Shown here in pieces: positions 12,278 to 22,498 of a DNA stretch of 64,000 nucleotides (position 1 is its first letter; every line of letters begins with the position of its first letter). The DNA lies in NCBI RefSeq assembly GCF_007828955.1, contig NZ_VIVR01000001.1:5642001-5706000 (forward strand), read 5' to 3'. This DNA comes from Kitasatospora atroaurantiaca (GTDB taxonomy: Bacteria > Actinomycetota > Actinomycetes > Streptomycetales > Streptomycetaceae). Under the pieces are notes generated by a model that saw only the letters and a program-made list of their open reading frames with translations, made no database searches and was not told the origin of the DNA. A program made the translations under genes and the position numbers.

Positions 12278-13483
12278 GTGAAGACCATCGAAGACCTCGA
12301 CGTCGCCGGTAAGCGCGTGTTCGTCCGCGCCGACCTCAACGTGCCGCTGTCCGACGGCAGGATCACCGACGACGGCCGGATCCGCGCCGTCGCCCCGACC
12401 ATCACCAAGCTGCTGCAGGCCGGCGCCAAGGTGATCGTCGCCTCCCACCTGGGCCGCCCCAAGGGCGAGCCCGACCCGCAGTTCTCCCTCGCCCCGGTCG
12501 CCCTCCGCCTCGGCGAGATCCTCGGCACGTCCGTGTCCTTCGCGACCGACACCGTGGGCGAGAGCGCGAAGGCCACCGTCGCCGCCCTGGCCGACGGCGA
12601 GGTCACGCTGCTCGAGAACCTGCGCTTCAACGCCGGCGAGACCGCGAAGGACGACGCCGAGCGCGGCGCCTTCGCCGACCAGCTGGCGGCCCTGGCCGAC
12701 GCGTACGTCGGCGACGGCTTCGGCGCCGTGCACCGCAAGCACGCCTCGGTGTACGACCTGCCGGCCCGCCTGCCGCACGCCGTCGGTGACCTGATCGCCA
12801 CCGAGGTGGCCGTGCTCAAGCGGCTCACCGAGGAGGTCGAGCGCCCGTACGTCGTGGTCCTCGGCGGTTCGAAGGTCTCCGACAAGGTCGGCGTGATCGA
12901 CAACCTGCTGGGCAAGGCCGACCGCATCCTCATCGGCGGCGGTATGGCGTACACCTTCCTCGCGGCCCTGGGCCACGAGGTCGGCATCTCGCTGCTGCAG
13001 AAGGACCAGATCCCCACGGTTCTGGAGTACCTGGAGCGGGCGAAGGCCAACGGCGTCGAGTTCGTGCTGCCGGTCGACGTCTCGGTCTCGGCGAGCTTCC
13101 CCGACACCAAGACCCACAAGCCGGTCGAGGACTTCGAGGTGGTCGACGCCGACAAGATCCCCGCCGACAAGGAGGGCCTGGACATCGGCCCCAGGACGCG
13201 GGAGCTGTTCGCCTCCAAGCTGGCCGACGCCGCCACGGTGTTCTGGAACGGCCCGGTCGGTGTCTTCGAGCACCCCACCTTTGCCGAGGGCACCAAGGCC
13301 GTCGCGGCGGCCCTGCTGGAGAGCAACGCGTTCACCGTGGTCGGCGGCGGCGACTCCGCCGCGGCCGTCCGCATCCTGGGCTTCGACGAGACGAAGTTCG
13401 GGCACATCTCGACCGGCGGTGGCGCGAGCCTCGAGTACCTGGAGGGCAAGACCCTCCCCGGTCTCGCCGCCCTGGAAGGCTGA
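12278..13483 (+). CDS. pgk: Phosphoglycerate kinase
   Basis: Transfers phosphate from 1,3-bisphosphoglycerate to ADP in glycolysis. The 401-residue sequence contains the family landmarks RADLNVPLSDGRITDDGRI, ASHLGRPKG, LLENLRFNAGET, VLGGSKVSDKVGVIDNLL, VFWNGPVGVFEHPTFAEGT and VVGGGDSAAAV. The GTG start has AGGAG about 12 bases before it. Only 4 bases separate its stop from tpiA, so the two are co-translated. Confidence 0.98.
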   Translation: MKTIEDLDVAGKRVFVRADLNVPLSDGRITDDGRIRAVAPTITKLLQAGAKVIVASHLGRPKGEPDPQFSLAPVALRLGEILGTSVSFATDTVGESAKATVAALADGEVTLLENLRFNAGETAKDDAERGAFADQLAALADAYVGDGFGAVHRKHASVYDLPARLPHAVGDLIATEVAVLKRLTEEVERPYVVVLGGSKVSDKVGVIDNLLGKADRILIGGGMAYTFLAALGHEVGISLLQKDQIPTVLEYLERAKANGVEFVLPVDVSVSASFPDTKTHKPVEDFEVVDADKIPADKEGLDIGPRTRELFASKLADAATVFWNGPVGVFEHPTFAEGTKAVAAALLESNAFTVVGGGDSAAAVRILGFDETKFGHISTGGGASLEYLEGKTLPGLAALEG

Positions 13484-13487
13484 TCGC

Positions 13488-14273
13488 ATGACTGAGCGTC
13501 TCCCGCTGATGGCGGGCAACTGGAAGATGAACCTCAACCACCTCGAGGCCATCGCCCACACCCAGAAGCTGGCCTTCGCGCTGGCCGACAAGGACTACGA
13601 GGCGGTCGAGGTGGCGGTCCTGCCGCCGTTCACCGACCTGCGCTCGGTCCAGACCCTGGTCGACGGCGACAAGCTGAAGATCAAGTACGGCGCCCAGGAC
13701 CTCTCGGCGCACGACTCCGGTGCCTACACCGGCGAGGTCTCCGGCCCGATGCTCGCCAAGCTGAAGTGCACCTACGTGGCCATCGGCCACTCGGAGCGCC
13801 GCCAGTACCACGGCGAGAACGAGGAGATCGTCAACGCCAAGGTCATGGCCGCGTTCCGGAACGGCCTGGTGCCGATCCTGTGCATCGGCGAGCCGCTGGA
13901 CATCCGCATGGCCGGCACCCACGTCGAGTACACCCTGGCCCAGCTGGACGGCGGCCTCGAGGGCGTCCCGGCCTCGGACGCCGAGACCATCGTCGTGGCG
14001 TACGAGCCGGTCTGGGCGATCGGTACCGGCGAGGTGGCGACCCCCGAGGACGCCCAGGAGGTCTGCGCGGCGATCCGCGCCCGCCTGGCCGAGCTGTACG
14101 ACGGTGAGCTGGCCGACAAGGTCCGCATCCTGTACGGCGGTTCGATGAAGGCCTCCAGCGCCCCCGGCCTGATGGCCAAGCCGGACATCGACGGCGGGCT
14201 GATCGGCGGCGCCTCGCTGGAGGCCGAGGAGTTCGTCAAGATCGTGCGCTACCGCGAGCAGGCAGTAGGCTAA
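13488..14273 (+). CDS. tpiA: Triose-phosphate isomerase
   Basis: Interconverts dihydroxyacetone phosphate and glyceraldehyde 3-phosphate. The 261-residue protein has AGNWKMN with the substrate-binding Asn/Lys, the catalytic His in AIGHSERR, the catalytic Glu in AYEPVWAIGTG, and the phosphate loop YGGSMKASSAPGLM. The ATG at 13488 follows the pgk stop by 4 bases. The frame stays open upstream into pgk, but that extension is not homologous to the family. A terminator hairpin follows the stop by 24 bases. Confidence 0.98.
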   Translation: MTERLPLMAGNWKMNLNHLEAIAHTQKLAFALADKDYEAVEVAVLPPFTDLRSVQTLVDGDKLKIKYGAQDLSAHDSGAYTGEVSGPMLAKLKCTYVAIGHSERRQYHGENEEIVNAKVMAAFRNGLVPILCIGEPLDIRMAGTHVEYTLAQLDGGLEGVPASDAETIVVAYEPVWAIGTGEVATPEDAQEVCAAIRARLAELYDGELADKVRILYGGSMKASSAPGLMAKPDIDGGLIGGASLEAEEFVKIVRYREQAVG

Positions 14274-14297
14274 CGCCGCCGCAGCAACGTAGGCTTT

Positions 14298-14328
14298 GGG
14301 GCCGGACCGCTTCGCGCGGCCCGGCCCC
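14298..14328 (+). terminator. Terminator-like hairpin between tpiA and secG
   Basis: GGGGCCGG (14298-14305) pairs with CCGGCCCC (14321-14328), with an inner GC-rich CGC/GCG stem and a TTCG loop. It precedes secG by about 30 bases, so it may attenuate rather than stop read-through. Confidence 0.55.
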
Positions 14329-14360
14329 TTCGCCGATTGAACGAGAGAGTTGGTCCCGCC

Positions 14361-14597
14361 GTGGTTCTCGGGTTCTCGATTGCCCTGATCATCTTCAGCC
14401 TGCTGATGATCCTCCTGGTGCTCCTGCACAAGGGGAAGGGCGGCGGTCTGTCCGACATGTTCGGCGGTGGCGCGATGTCCACCGGTGGCGGCTCGGCCGT
14501 CGCCGAGCGAAACCTCGACCGCATCACCATCATCGTCGGCCTCGGCTGGTTCGCATGCATCGTGGTGCTCGGCCTGCTGCTCAAGTACAAGGTCTGA
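14361..14597 (+). CDS. secG: Preprotein translocase subunit SecG
   Basis: Small membrane subunit that assists SecYE and SecA in protein export. From GTG 14361 the product is 78 residues with two transmembrane helices (residues about 2-22 and 53-73) around the conserved cytoplasmic loop HKGKGGGLSDMFGGG. An in-frame TTG 24 bases earlier would add a short polar leader not expected in the family. Location after tpiA is the usual actinobacterial arrangement. Confidence 0.93.
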   Translation: MVLGFSIALIIFSLLMILLVLLHKGKGGGLSDMFGGGAMSTGGGSAVAERNLDRITIIVGLGWFACIVVLGLLLKYKV

Positions 14598-14615
14598 CGC
14601 GGGTTTGCCGCAGAT

Positions 14616-14645
14616 CTGACGGTGTGTCGTCCGCCCGCCTATCCT
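14616..14645 (+). promoter_or_regulatory. Putative promoter P1 of the rbpA-like gene
   Basis: CTGACG (14616-14621), an 18-base spacer, then TATCCT (14640-14645). The leader would be about 190 bases long. Confidence 0.4.
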
Positions 14646-14672
14646 GGGGTGGACGAAGTGTCGGAGGCGGTG

Positions 14673-14701
14673 GGGACAGATCCTTAACCGCTGCTTACAC
14701 T
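14673..14701 (+). promoter_or_regulatory. Putative promoter P2 of the rbpA-like gene
   Basis: GGGACA (14673-14678), a 17-base spacer, then TACACT (14696-14701). This has the better spacing of the two candidates and would start transcription about 135 bases before the GTG. Confidence 0.45.
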
Positions 14702-14842
14702 AGGACAACTTCGCCACCGTCCGCAGGCCGCGGCCGGGCGGCAATGGATAGCGGCCGCCGCCCCTGCCACTCACCGGGCAGGGCAGCCAGCCACCGGGCA
14801 TCGGCCGAGATCGCATCGCACCAGCACGCAGGGAGTCAGACC

Positions 14843-15178
14843 GTGGCAAGTGGCAACGCCATCCGTGGCAGCAGAGTCGGCGCCGGCCCGATGGGCGAGG
14901 CGGAGCGCGGCGAGTCCGCCCCCCGCAACCGGATCTCCTTCTGGTGTGCCAACAAGCACGAGACGCGCCCCAGCTTCGCCGCCGAGGCCGTCATCCCGGA
15001 CACCTGGGACTGTCCGCGCTGCGGATTCCCGGCCGGCCAGGACGAGCACAACCCGCCCGCGCCCTCGCGCAACGAGCCGTACAAGACCCACCTCGCCTAC
15101 GTCCGCGAGCGCCGTACGGACGCCGACGGCGAGGCGATCCTCGCCGAGGCGCTGGCCAAGCTGCGCGGCGAGATCTGA
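14843..15178 (+). CDS. RbpA-family RNA polymerase-binding protein
   Basis: A 111-residue protein of the RbpA family, actinobacterial factors that bind RNA polymerase and stabilise open complexes formed by the principal sigma factor. It has the RbpA layout: short N-terminal tail with NAIRGSRVGAGP, a zinc-ribbon-like core with C, H, C and C in FWCANKHE and WDCPRCGFP, then RNEPYKTHLAYVRERRTDADGEAIL corresponding to the basic linker and sigma-interacting helix. The core and tail differ clearly from what I recall of the canonical Streptomyces RbpA, so it may be a paralogue rather than the main RbpA. The GTG start has GGGAG 8-12 bases upstream. It is convergent with pgl. Confidence 0.88.
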   Translation: MASGNAIRGSRVGAGPMGEAERGESAPRNRISFWCANKHETRPSFAAEAVIPDTWDCPRCGFPAGQDEHNPPAPSRNEPYKTHLAYVRERRTDADGEAILAEALAKLRGEI

Positions 15179-15188
15179 ACAGACGTCA

Positions 15189-15220
15189 ATGGGCGCCCCC
15201 GGAGATCCGGGGGCGCCCAT
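15189..15220. terminator. Bidirectional terminator between rbpA-like gene and pgl
   Basis: A perfect 15-bp inverted repeat with a two-base centre: ATGGGCGCCCCCGGA at 15189-15203 and TCCGGGGGCGCCCAT at 15206-15220. It sits between two convergent stops. Confidence 0.8.
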
Positions 15221-15236
15221 CGCGTTTGGTGCTCGG

Positions 15237-16025
15237 TCAGGCCGAGGCGGGCGGGTACAGCTGCGGCGGGATCTTCGCCGCGGCCGGCCGGTCGAGCAGC
15301 CACAGGGTCCGGCTGCGCCCGTACACGCCGGAGGCCGGGGCCAGGAGCTCGCCGGGGCCGGAGAGGGCCAGGGCGACCGCGTCGGCCTTGTCCTCGCCCG
15401 CTGCCAGCAGCCAGACCTCGCGTGCCGCCCGGATGGCCGGGAGGGTCAGCGAGATCCGGGTCGGCGGGGGCTTCGGGGCCCCGCGTACGCCGACCACCGT
15501 CCGCTCGGTCTCCCGGACACCGGGGTGCTCCGGGAAGAGCGAGGCGACGTGGGTGTCCGGGCCGACGCCGAGCAGCAGCACGTCGAAGGCGGGGACCCCG
15601 GTCCGGTCACCGGGACCGGCCGCCTTCGCCAGCTCCTCCGCGTACCGCGCGGCGGCCGCCTCCACGTCGGAGCCGTCCACGCCGTCCGAGGCGGGCATCT
15701 CGTGCACCCGCGCCGGATTGACGGGGACGGCGTCCAGCAGTTCGTCCCGGGCCTGGACGGCGTTGCGCTCGGGGTCGTCGGAGGGGACGAAACGCTCGTC
15801 ACCCCACCAGAGATCCAGGCGCGACCAGTCCACCGCGTCGCGCGCCGGGGAGGCGGCGATCGCGGCGAGCAGGGCGTTGCCGTTGCGCCCGCCCGTGAGC
15901 ACCACCGAGGCGGTGCCACGGGCGGACTGAGCGTCGACGATCTTGGTGATCAGACGCGCGGCTGCCGCCTGGGCCATCAGCTCCTTGTCGCGGTGCACGA
16001 CCAGCTGCGGGACGGCGGCGGTCAC
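15237..16025 (-). CDS. pgl: 6-phosphogluconolactonase
   Basis: Hydrolyses 6-phosphogluconolactone in the oxidative pentose phosphate pathway. The 262-residue DevB-type protein shows SVVLTGGRNGNALLAAI, LDLWWGDERFVPSDDPERN with the WGDER active-site signature, and LLLGVGPDTHVASLFPEHPG. The GTG start overlaps the opcA stop in GTGA, so translation is coupled to opcA. It is the last gene of tal-zwf-opcA-pgl and ends at the bidirectional terminator. Confidence 0.96.
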   Translation of the reverse strand: MTAAVPQLVVHRDKELMAQAAAARLITKIVDAQSARGTASVVLTGGRNGNALLAAIAASPARDAVDWSRLDLWWGDERFVPSDDPERNAVQARDELLDAVPVNPARVHEMPASDGVDGSDVEAAAARYAEELAKAAGPGDRTGVPAFDVLLLGVGPDTHVASLFPEHPGVRETERTVVGVRGAPKPPPTRISLTLPAIRAAREVWLLAAGEDKADAVALALSGPGELLAPASGVYGRSRTLWLLDRPAAAKIPPQLYPPASA

Positions 16026-17140
16026 GATCCGCTCCGCTTCCGGGGCGCGGCCTTCTTCGTGACGGCCTTCTTGGCCACGGCCTTCTTCGCGACCGTCTTC
16101 TTCACGGCGGCCGTCCCGGCAACCGCCTGCGTCGCCGCCGGGACCTTGGCCGTCACCCGCGCCGGGGCGGCCACCGCCGCCTCGACCACCGCGGCGGTGT
16201 GCTCGGCGTCGGCCGGCTCGCGCAGCCGCTCCACCGGAGTACGCACCGCCGCCGCGTAGATGTCGTCCGGGTCCAGCCGGCGCAGCTCCTCGGCGATCAG
16301 CTCCGAGGTCTCCCGGCGCTTCAGCGCCACCTGCCGGTCCGGCGCGCCCGGCATGCGGAGAGTGCCCATCCGGCCGTCGGGGCGGTCGAGGGTGATGTCG
16401 CCGTCCTTGGTGCGGAGTGTGACGGCGGTGATGCCGGGGCCGCCGGTGACCACCCGTTCGACGGGGACGCGCAGGCGGGTCAGCAGCCAGAGCCCGAGGA
16501 GCTCGACGCTCGGGTTGTACGACTCGCCCTCGACCACGGCGGCGGTGACCTTCACCGGGCGCTGGTCCAGGGCGGCGGCCAGCATGGAGCGCCAGCCGGT
16601 GATCCTGGTCCAGGCGAGGTCGGTGTCGCCGGGCGTGTAGCTCTCGGCCCGCTGGGCGAGCTGCCCGACCGGGGACTCCGCCGTGACGGCGTCGGTGATC
16701 CGGCGCTGGGCGAGGGCACCGAGCGGGTCCTTCGCGGGGTGCTGCGGCGCGTTCTCCGGCCACCAGACGACCACGGGGGCGTCGGGCAGCAGCAGCGGAA
16801 GCACCACCGACTGGGCGTGCGCGGCGAGCTCGCCGTGCATCCGCAGGATGACCGTCTCGCCCGAGCCGGCTTCGGCGCCGACCAGGACCTCGGCGTCCAG
16901 GCGGGTCTCGGCGCGGGCCCGGGGCGAACGCCCGGCGCGCTTGATGACCGCCAGGGTGCGCGAGGGGTGCTCGCGGGAGGCGTCGGCGGCGGCCTTGAGG
17001 GCGTCGTAGGCGCTGCCCTCGTCGGTGACGATGACGACGGTGAGCACCATGCCGGCGGCGGTGGAGCCGCTGGCCCGCCGCGCGTCCATCAGTGCAGCGT
17101 TGATCTTGCTGGACGTGGTGTTCGTCAGGTCGATCTTCAT
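16022..17140 (-). CDS. opcA: Glucose-6-phosphate dehydrogenase assembly protein OpcA
   Basis: OpcA promotes assembly and activity of the partner glucose-6-phosphate dehydrogenase. The 372-residue protein has family stretches such as MKIDLTNTTSSKINAAL, SVVLPLLLPDAPVVVWWP and ESYNPSVELLGLWLLTRL. The last 60 or so residues are unlike the core: Ala/Val-rich with AKK-type repeats (KKTVAKKAVAKKAVTKK) ending in RKRSGS. Its ATG overlaps the zwf stop (ATGA) and its own stop overlaps the pgl start, so zwf-opcA-pgl are translationally coupled. Confidence 0.96.
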   Translation of the reverse strand: MKIDLTNTTSSKINAALMDARRASGSTAAGMVLTVVIVTDEGSAYDALKAAADASREHPSRTLAVIKRAGRSPRARAETRLDAEVLVGAEAGSGETVILRMHGELAAHAQSVVLPLLLPDAPVVVWWPENAPQHPAKDPLGALAQRRITDAVTAESPVGQLAQRAESYTPGDTDLAWTRITGWRSMLAAALDQRPVKVTAAVVEGESYNPSVELLGLWLLTRLRVPVERVVTGGPGITAVTLRTKDGDITLDRPDGRMGTLRMPGAPDRQVALKRRETSELIAEELRRLDPDDIYAAAVRTPVERLREPADAEHTAAVVEAAVAAPARVTAKVPAATQAVAGTAAVKKTVAKKAVAKKAVTKKAAPRKRSGS

Positions 17141-18702
17141 GGCCGGCGCCAGCTCCTGCCGTCTCGTGCGAGCATCTCGTCCGCCTCCACGGGGCCCCAG
17201 GTCCCCGAGGGGTACTGGGCGGGCTTGCCGTGGGTGTCCCAGTACTTCTCGATCGGGTCGAGGATCTCCCAGGAGAGTTCGACCTCCTGGTGCCGCGGGA
17301 ACAGGTTGGCGTCGCCGAGCAGCACGTCCAGGATGAGCCGCTCGTACGCCTCCGGGCTGGACTCGGTGAAGGACTCGCCGTACGCGAAGTCCATCGTCAC
17401 GTCGCGGACCTCGAAGGAGGTGCCCGGCACCTTGGAGCCGAACCGCACCGTCACGCCCTCGTCCGGCTGCACCCGGATGACCAGGGCGTTCTGCCCGAGC
17501 TCCTCCGTGGCGTACGAGTCGAAGGGCAGGTACGGCGCGCGCTGGAAGACCACCGCGATCTCGGTCACCCGCCGGCCGAGACGCTTGCCGGTGCGCAGGT
17601 AGAACGGGACGCCCGCCCAGCGGCGGTTGTTGATCTCCAGCTTGATGGCGGCGTAGGTGTCGGTCTTGGACTGGGGGTCGATGCCGTCCTCGTCCAGGTA
17701 CCCGACGACCTCCTCGCCGCCCTGCCAGCCGGCCGCGTACTGGCCGCGCACGGTGTGCTTGCCCAGGTCGGCGGGGAGCTTGACCGCGCTCAGCACCTTC
17801 AGCTTCTCGGCGACGAGAGCCTTGGGGTGGAAGGAGGCGGGCTCCTCGATGGCGGTGAGGGCCATCAGCTGGAGCAGGTGGTTCTGGATGACGTCGCGGG
17901 CCGCGCCGATGCCGTCGTAGTACCCGGCGCGCCCGCCGATACCGATGTCCTCCGCCATGGTGATCTGCACGTGGTCGACGTACGACCGGTTCCAGAGCGG
18001 CTCGAACATGGTGTTGGCGAAGCGCAGCGCCAGGATGTTCTGGACCGTCTCCTTGCCCAGGTAGTGGTCGATCCGGAAGACCTCGTCACGGGGGAAGACC
18101 TCGTGGACGATCCGGTTCAACTCCTGGGCGGACTCCAGGTTGTGGCCGAACGGCTTCTCGATCACCGCGCGGCGCCAGGAGCCCTTCGGCGGCTCGGCCA
18201 GGCCGTGCTTCTTGAGCTGCTGGACGACGGTGGGGAAGAACTTCGGCGGGACGGAGAGGTAGAAGGCGAAGTTGCCGCCGGTGCCCTGCGCCTTGTCGAG
18301 GTCCTCGATCGTCTCGCGCAGCTTCTCGAAGGCCTCGTCGTCGTCGAAGGTGCCCTGGATGAACCGCATGCCCTTGGCCAGCTGCTGCCAGACCTCCTCG
18401 CGGAAGGGGGTCCGGGCGTGCTCCTTGACGGCGTCGTGGACCTCGCGGGCGAAGTCCTCGTCCTCCCACTCGCGCCGCGCGAAGCCGACGAGCGAGAAGC
18501 CCGGCGGCAGCAGGCCGCGGTTGGCCAGGTCGTAGATGGCCGGCATCAGCTTCTTGCGCGAGAGGTCACCGGTGACTCCGAAGATGACCAGGCCCGACGG
18601 CCCCGCGATGCGCGGGAGCCGTCGGTCTGCAGGGTCACGCAGCGGATTCGAGGGCGGGAGCGGGGGATCGCCCTGCTCGACCTCGGGGTATTCGTTGCTC
18701 AC
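17137..18702 (-). CDS. zwf: Glucose-6-phosphate 1-dehydrogenase
   Basis: NADP-linked first step of the pentose phosphate pathway. The 521-residue protein contains the nucleotide-binding motif VIFGVTGDLSRKKLMPAIYD, VIEKPFGHNLESA and the active-site motif RIDHYLGKETVQN. I place the start at GTG 18702 (MSNEYPEVEQ...); the upstream open frame runs into tal in another frame and is spurious. It lies 41 bases after tal and overlaps opcA by 4 bases. Confidence 0.97.
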   Translation of the reverse strand: MSNEYPEVEQGDPPLPPSNPLRDPADRRLPRIAGPSGLVIFGVTGDLSRKKLMPAIYDLANRGLLPPGFSLVGFARREWEDEDFAREVHDAVKEHARTPFREEVWQQLAKGMRFIQGTFDDDEAFEKLRETIEDLDKAQGTGGNFAFYLSVPPKFFPTVVQQLKKHGLAEPPKGSWRRAVIEKPFGHNLESAQELNRIVHEVFPRDEVFRIDHYLGKETVQNILALRFANTMFEPLWNRSYVDHVQITMAEDIGIGGRAGYYDGIGAARDVIQNHLLQLMALTAIEEPASFHPKALVAEKLKVLSAVKLPADLGKHTVRGQYAAGWQGGEEVVGYLDEDGIDPQSKTDTYAAIKLEINNRRWAGVPFYLRTGKRLGRRVTEIAVVFQRAPYLPFDSYATEELGQNALVIRVQPDEGVTVRFGSKVPGTSFEVRDVTMDFAYGESFTESSPEAYERLILDVLLGDANLFPRHQEVELSWEILDPIEKYWDTHGKPAQYPSGTWGPVEADEMLARDGRSWRRP

Positions 18703-18743
18703 TTGATGGGCTCCGCTTTCCGTGGGTGCTGTGAGCAGGAAGG

Positions 18744-19856
18744 TCAGTTCTCGGTGGCGTGAGCGGCGAGGGAGGCGGCGACGGTGTCGAGCAGTTCGTT
18801 CCAGGAGGCCTCGAACTTCTCGACGCCCTCGTCCTCCAGCACCTGGACGACGTCGTCGTAGTCGACGCCCGCGGCGGCGATGGCGTCCATCACGGCCTTG
18901 GCGTCGGCGTAGTTGGGGGTGATGGTGTCGCCGGTGATCACGCCGTGGTCGCCGGTGGCGTCCAGGGTGGCCTCGGGCATGGTGTTGACGGTGCCGGGCG
19001 CGACCAGCTCGGTCACGTACAGAGTGTCCGGCAGGGCCGGGTCCTTGACGCCGGTCGAGGCCCACAGCGGGCGCTGCGGCTTGGCGCCGGCGGCCTCCAG
19101 GGCCTTCCAGCGGTCGCTGCTGAAGACCTCTTCGTACGCCTGGTAGGCGAGACGCGCGTTGGCGACGGCGGCCTTGGAGCGCAGCTGCTTGGCGTCGCCG
19201 CCGATCTTGTCCAGGCGCTTGTCGATCTCGGTGTCCACGCGGGACACGAAGAAGGAGGCGACGGACTCGATCTGGGAGAGGTCGAGGCCGGTGGCCTTGG
19301 CCTTCTCCAGGCCGGTCAGGAAGGCGTCCATGACGGCGCGGTAGCGCTCGAGGGAGAAGATCAGCGTGACGTTGACGCTGATGCCCTTGGCGAGCACCTC
19401 GGTGATGGCGGGCAGGCCGGCCTTGGTGGCGGGGATCTTGATGAAGACGTTGGGGCGGTCCACCAGCCACCACAGCTGCTTGGCCTCGGCGACCGTCGGC
19501 GCGGTCTTGTGGGCGAGACGGGGGTCGACCTCGATGGAGACCCGGCCGTCACGGCCGTTGGAGGCGTCGTAGACCGGGCGCAGCACATCGGCGGCGTCGC
19601 GCACGTCCGAGGTGGTGATCATGCGGACGGCCTCGTCCACGGTGACCTTGCGGACGGCGAGGTCCTCGATCTGGCCGGCGTAGGCGCCGTTGCCGCCGAT
19701 GGCCTTCTGGAAGATGGTGGGGTTGGTGGTCACGCCGACCACGTGCTTCTCCTGCACCAGCTCGGCCAGGTTGCCGGTGTTCAGCCGCTCACGGCTGAGG
19801 TCGTCCAGCCAGATCGCCACGCCTTCGTCGCTGAGGCGCTTCAGTGCGTCAGTCAT
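18744..19856 (-). CDS. tal: Transaldolase
   Basis: Transfers a dihydroxyacetone unit between sugar phosphates in the non-oxidative pentose phosphate pathway. The 370-residue enzyme has GVTTNPTIFQKAI (about residues 41-53) and the Schiff-base lysine in VFIKIPATKAG (Lys140), plus NVTLIFSLERYR. Length suits the actinobacterial long form. GAGGA lies 8 bases before the ATG. It follows tkt after a hairpin, so a separate tal promoter or partial read-through is likely. Confidence 0.97.
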   Translation of the reverse strand: MTDALKRLSDEGVAIWLDDLSRERLNTGNLAELVQEKHVVGVTTNPTIFQKAIGGNGAYAGQIEDLAVRKVTVDEAVRMITTSDVRDAADVLRPVYDASNGRDGRVSIEVDPRLAHKTAPTVAEAKQLWWLVDRPNVFIKIPATKAGLPAITEVLAKGISVNVTLIFSLERYRAVMDAFLTGLEKAKATGLDLSQIESVASFFVSRVDTEIDKRLDKIGGDAKQLRSKAAVANARLAYQAYEEVFSSDRWKALEAAGAKPQRPLWASTGVKDPALPDTLYVTELVAPGTVNTMPEATLDATGDHGVITGDTITPNYADAKAVMDAIAAAGVDYDDVVQVLEDEGVEKFEASWNELLDTVAASLAAHATEN

Positions 19857-19908
19857 GGTGCTTCATCCTCTTCTTCGTCTTCTTCGTCTGTCTGTGGGGT
19901 CGTCAGAC

Positions 19909-19947
19909 GGGGCTGCGCACCTGATATGCGGTCAGGTACGCAGCCCC
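19909..19947 (-). terminator. Hairpin between tkt and tal
   Basis: A 16-base arm at 19909-19924 (GGGGCTGCGCACCTGA) pairs with 19932-19947 with one mismatch, starting 9 bases after the tkt stop on the minus strand. It could terminate or attenuate tkt transcription before tal. Confidence 0.65.
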
Positions 19948-19955
19948 CGGCGGTG

Positions 19956-22055
<2,100 letters not shown>

Positions 22056-22498
22056 CCTGTCTCAGGGCTCCTTCCGTATTGAAGAGTGACCCCGTGAGGG
22101 ACCGGGTCGGCCACGACGCTGTGGACCAGACATTTTGTTGGTGCCGGTCACGGAGGGTTGATCCCGCTTCTCTGTGCGAGCCTACCGTCCGAGCGGGCCT
22201 TCACCCTGCGTGCTGGGACAACCGGGACTTTCCAGTCACGATTCCCCAAGGCCGTGACACATGACTTGTCCTACCCTCACCCGGATCGATCGGGTCTGCC
22301 CGTCCGAGGAGCAAGACGGGGGACGGGGTGGTTTGGGCGGATTCACCCGGCGGTGTGCGGTTCCGCCTCGCCGGGGGACCCCGCGGCCGGTCGGGAGATA
22401 TGGAGCGTCTAAGGTGGCGTGGTACGCGCAGCGCGGACGTGACGGCACCAAGTGGTCCCGGGGACGCCTGTGAATCTTCATCGTGAGTTGGGGTGTTC
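22056..22498. other. Long divergent intergenic region, tkt/ctaB
   Basis: About 440 bases without a convincing gene; the short open frames lack codon bias. Toward tkt, TAGGCT (complement of 22179-22184) could be a -10 box. Toward ctaB, TAAGGT at 22410-22415 is a candidate. A compact stem-loop at 22346-22375 has CCCGGCG/CGCCGGG outer arms and a GCGG-TT-CCGC inner stem. The region is longer than a simple promoter pair needs. Confidence 0.4.

Noticed and set aside
22280..22410. Possible c-di-AMP (ydaO) riboswitch on the minus strand, from a GGGTGAATCCGCC segment
   Set aside because: The required downstream conserved blocks (the AACCCG...CAGCTAACC part) are absent, and tkt is not a usual target.
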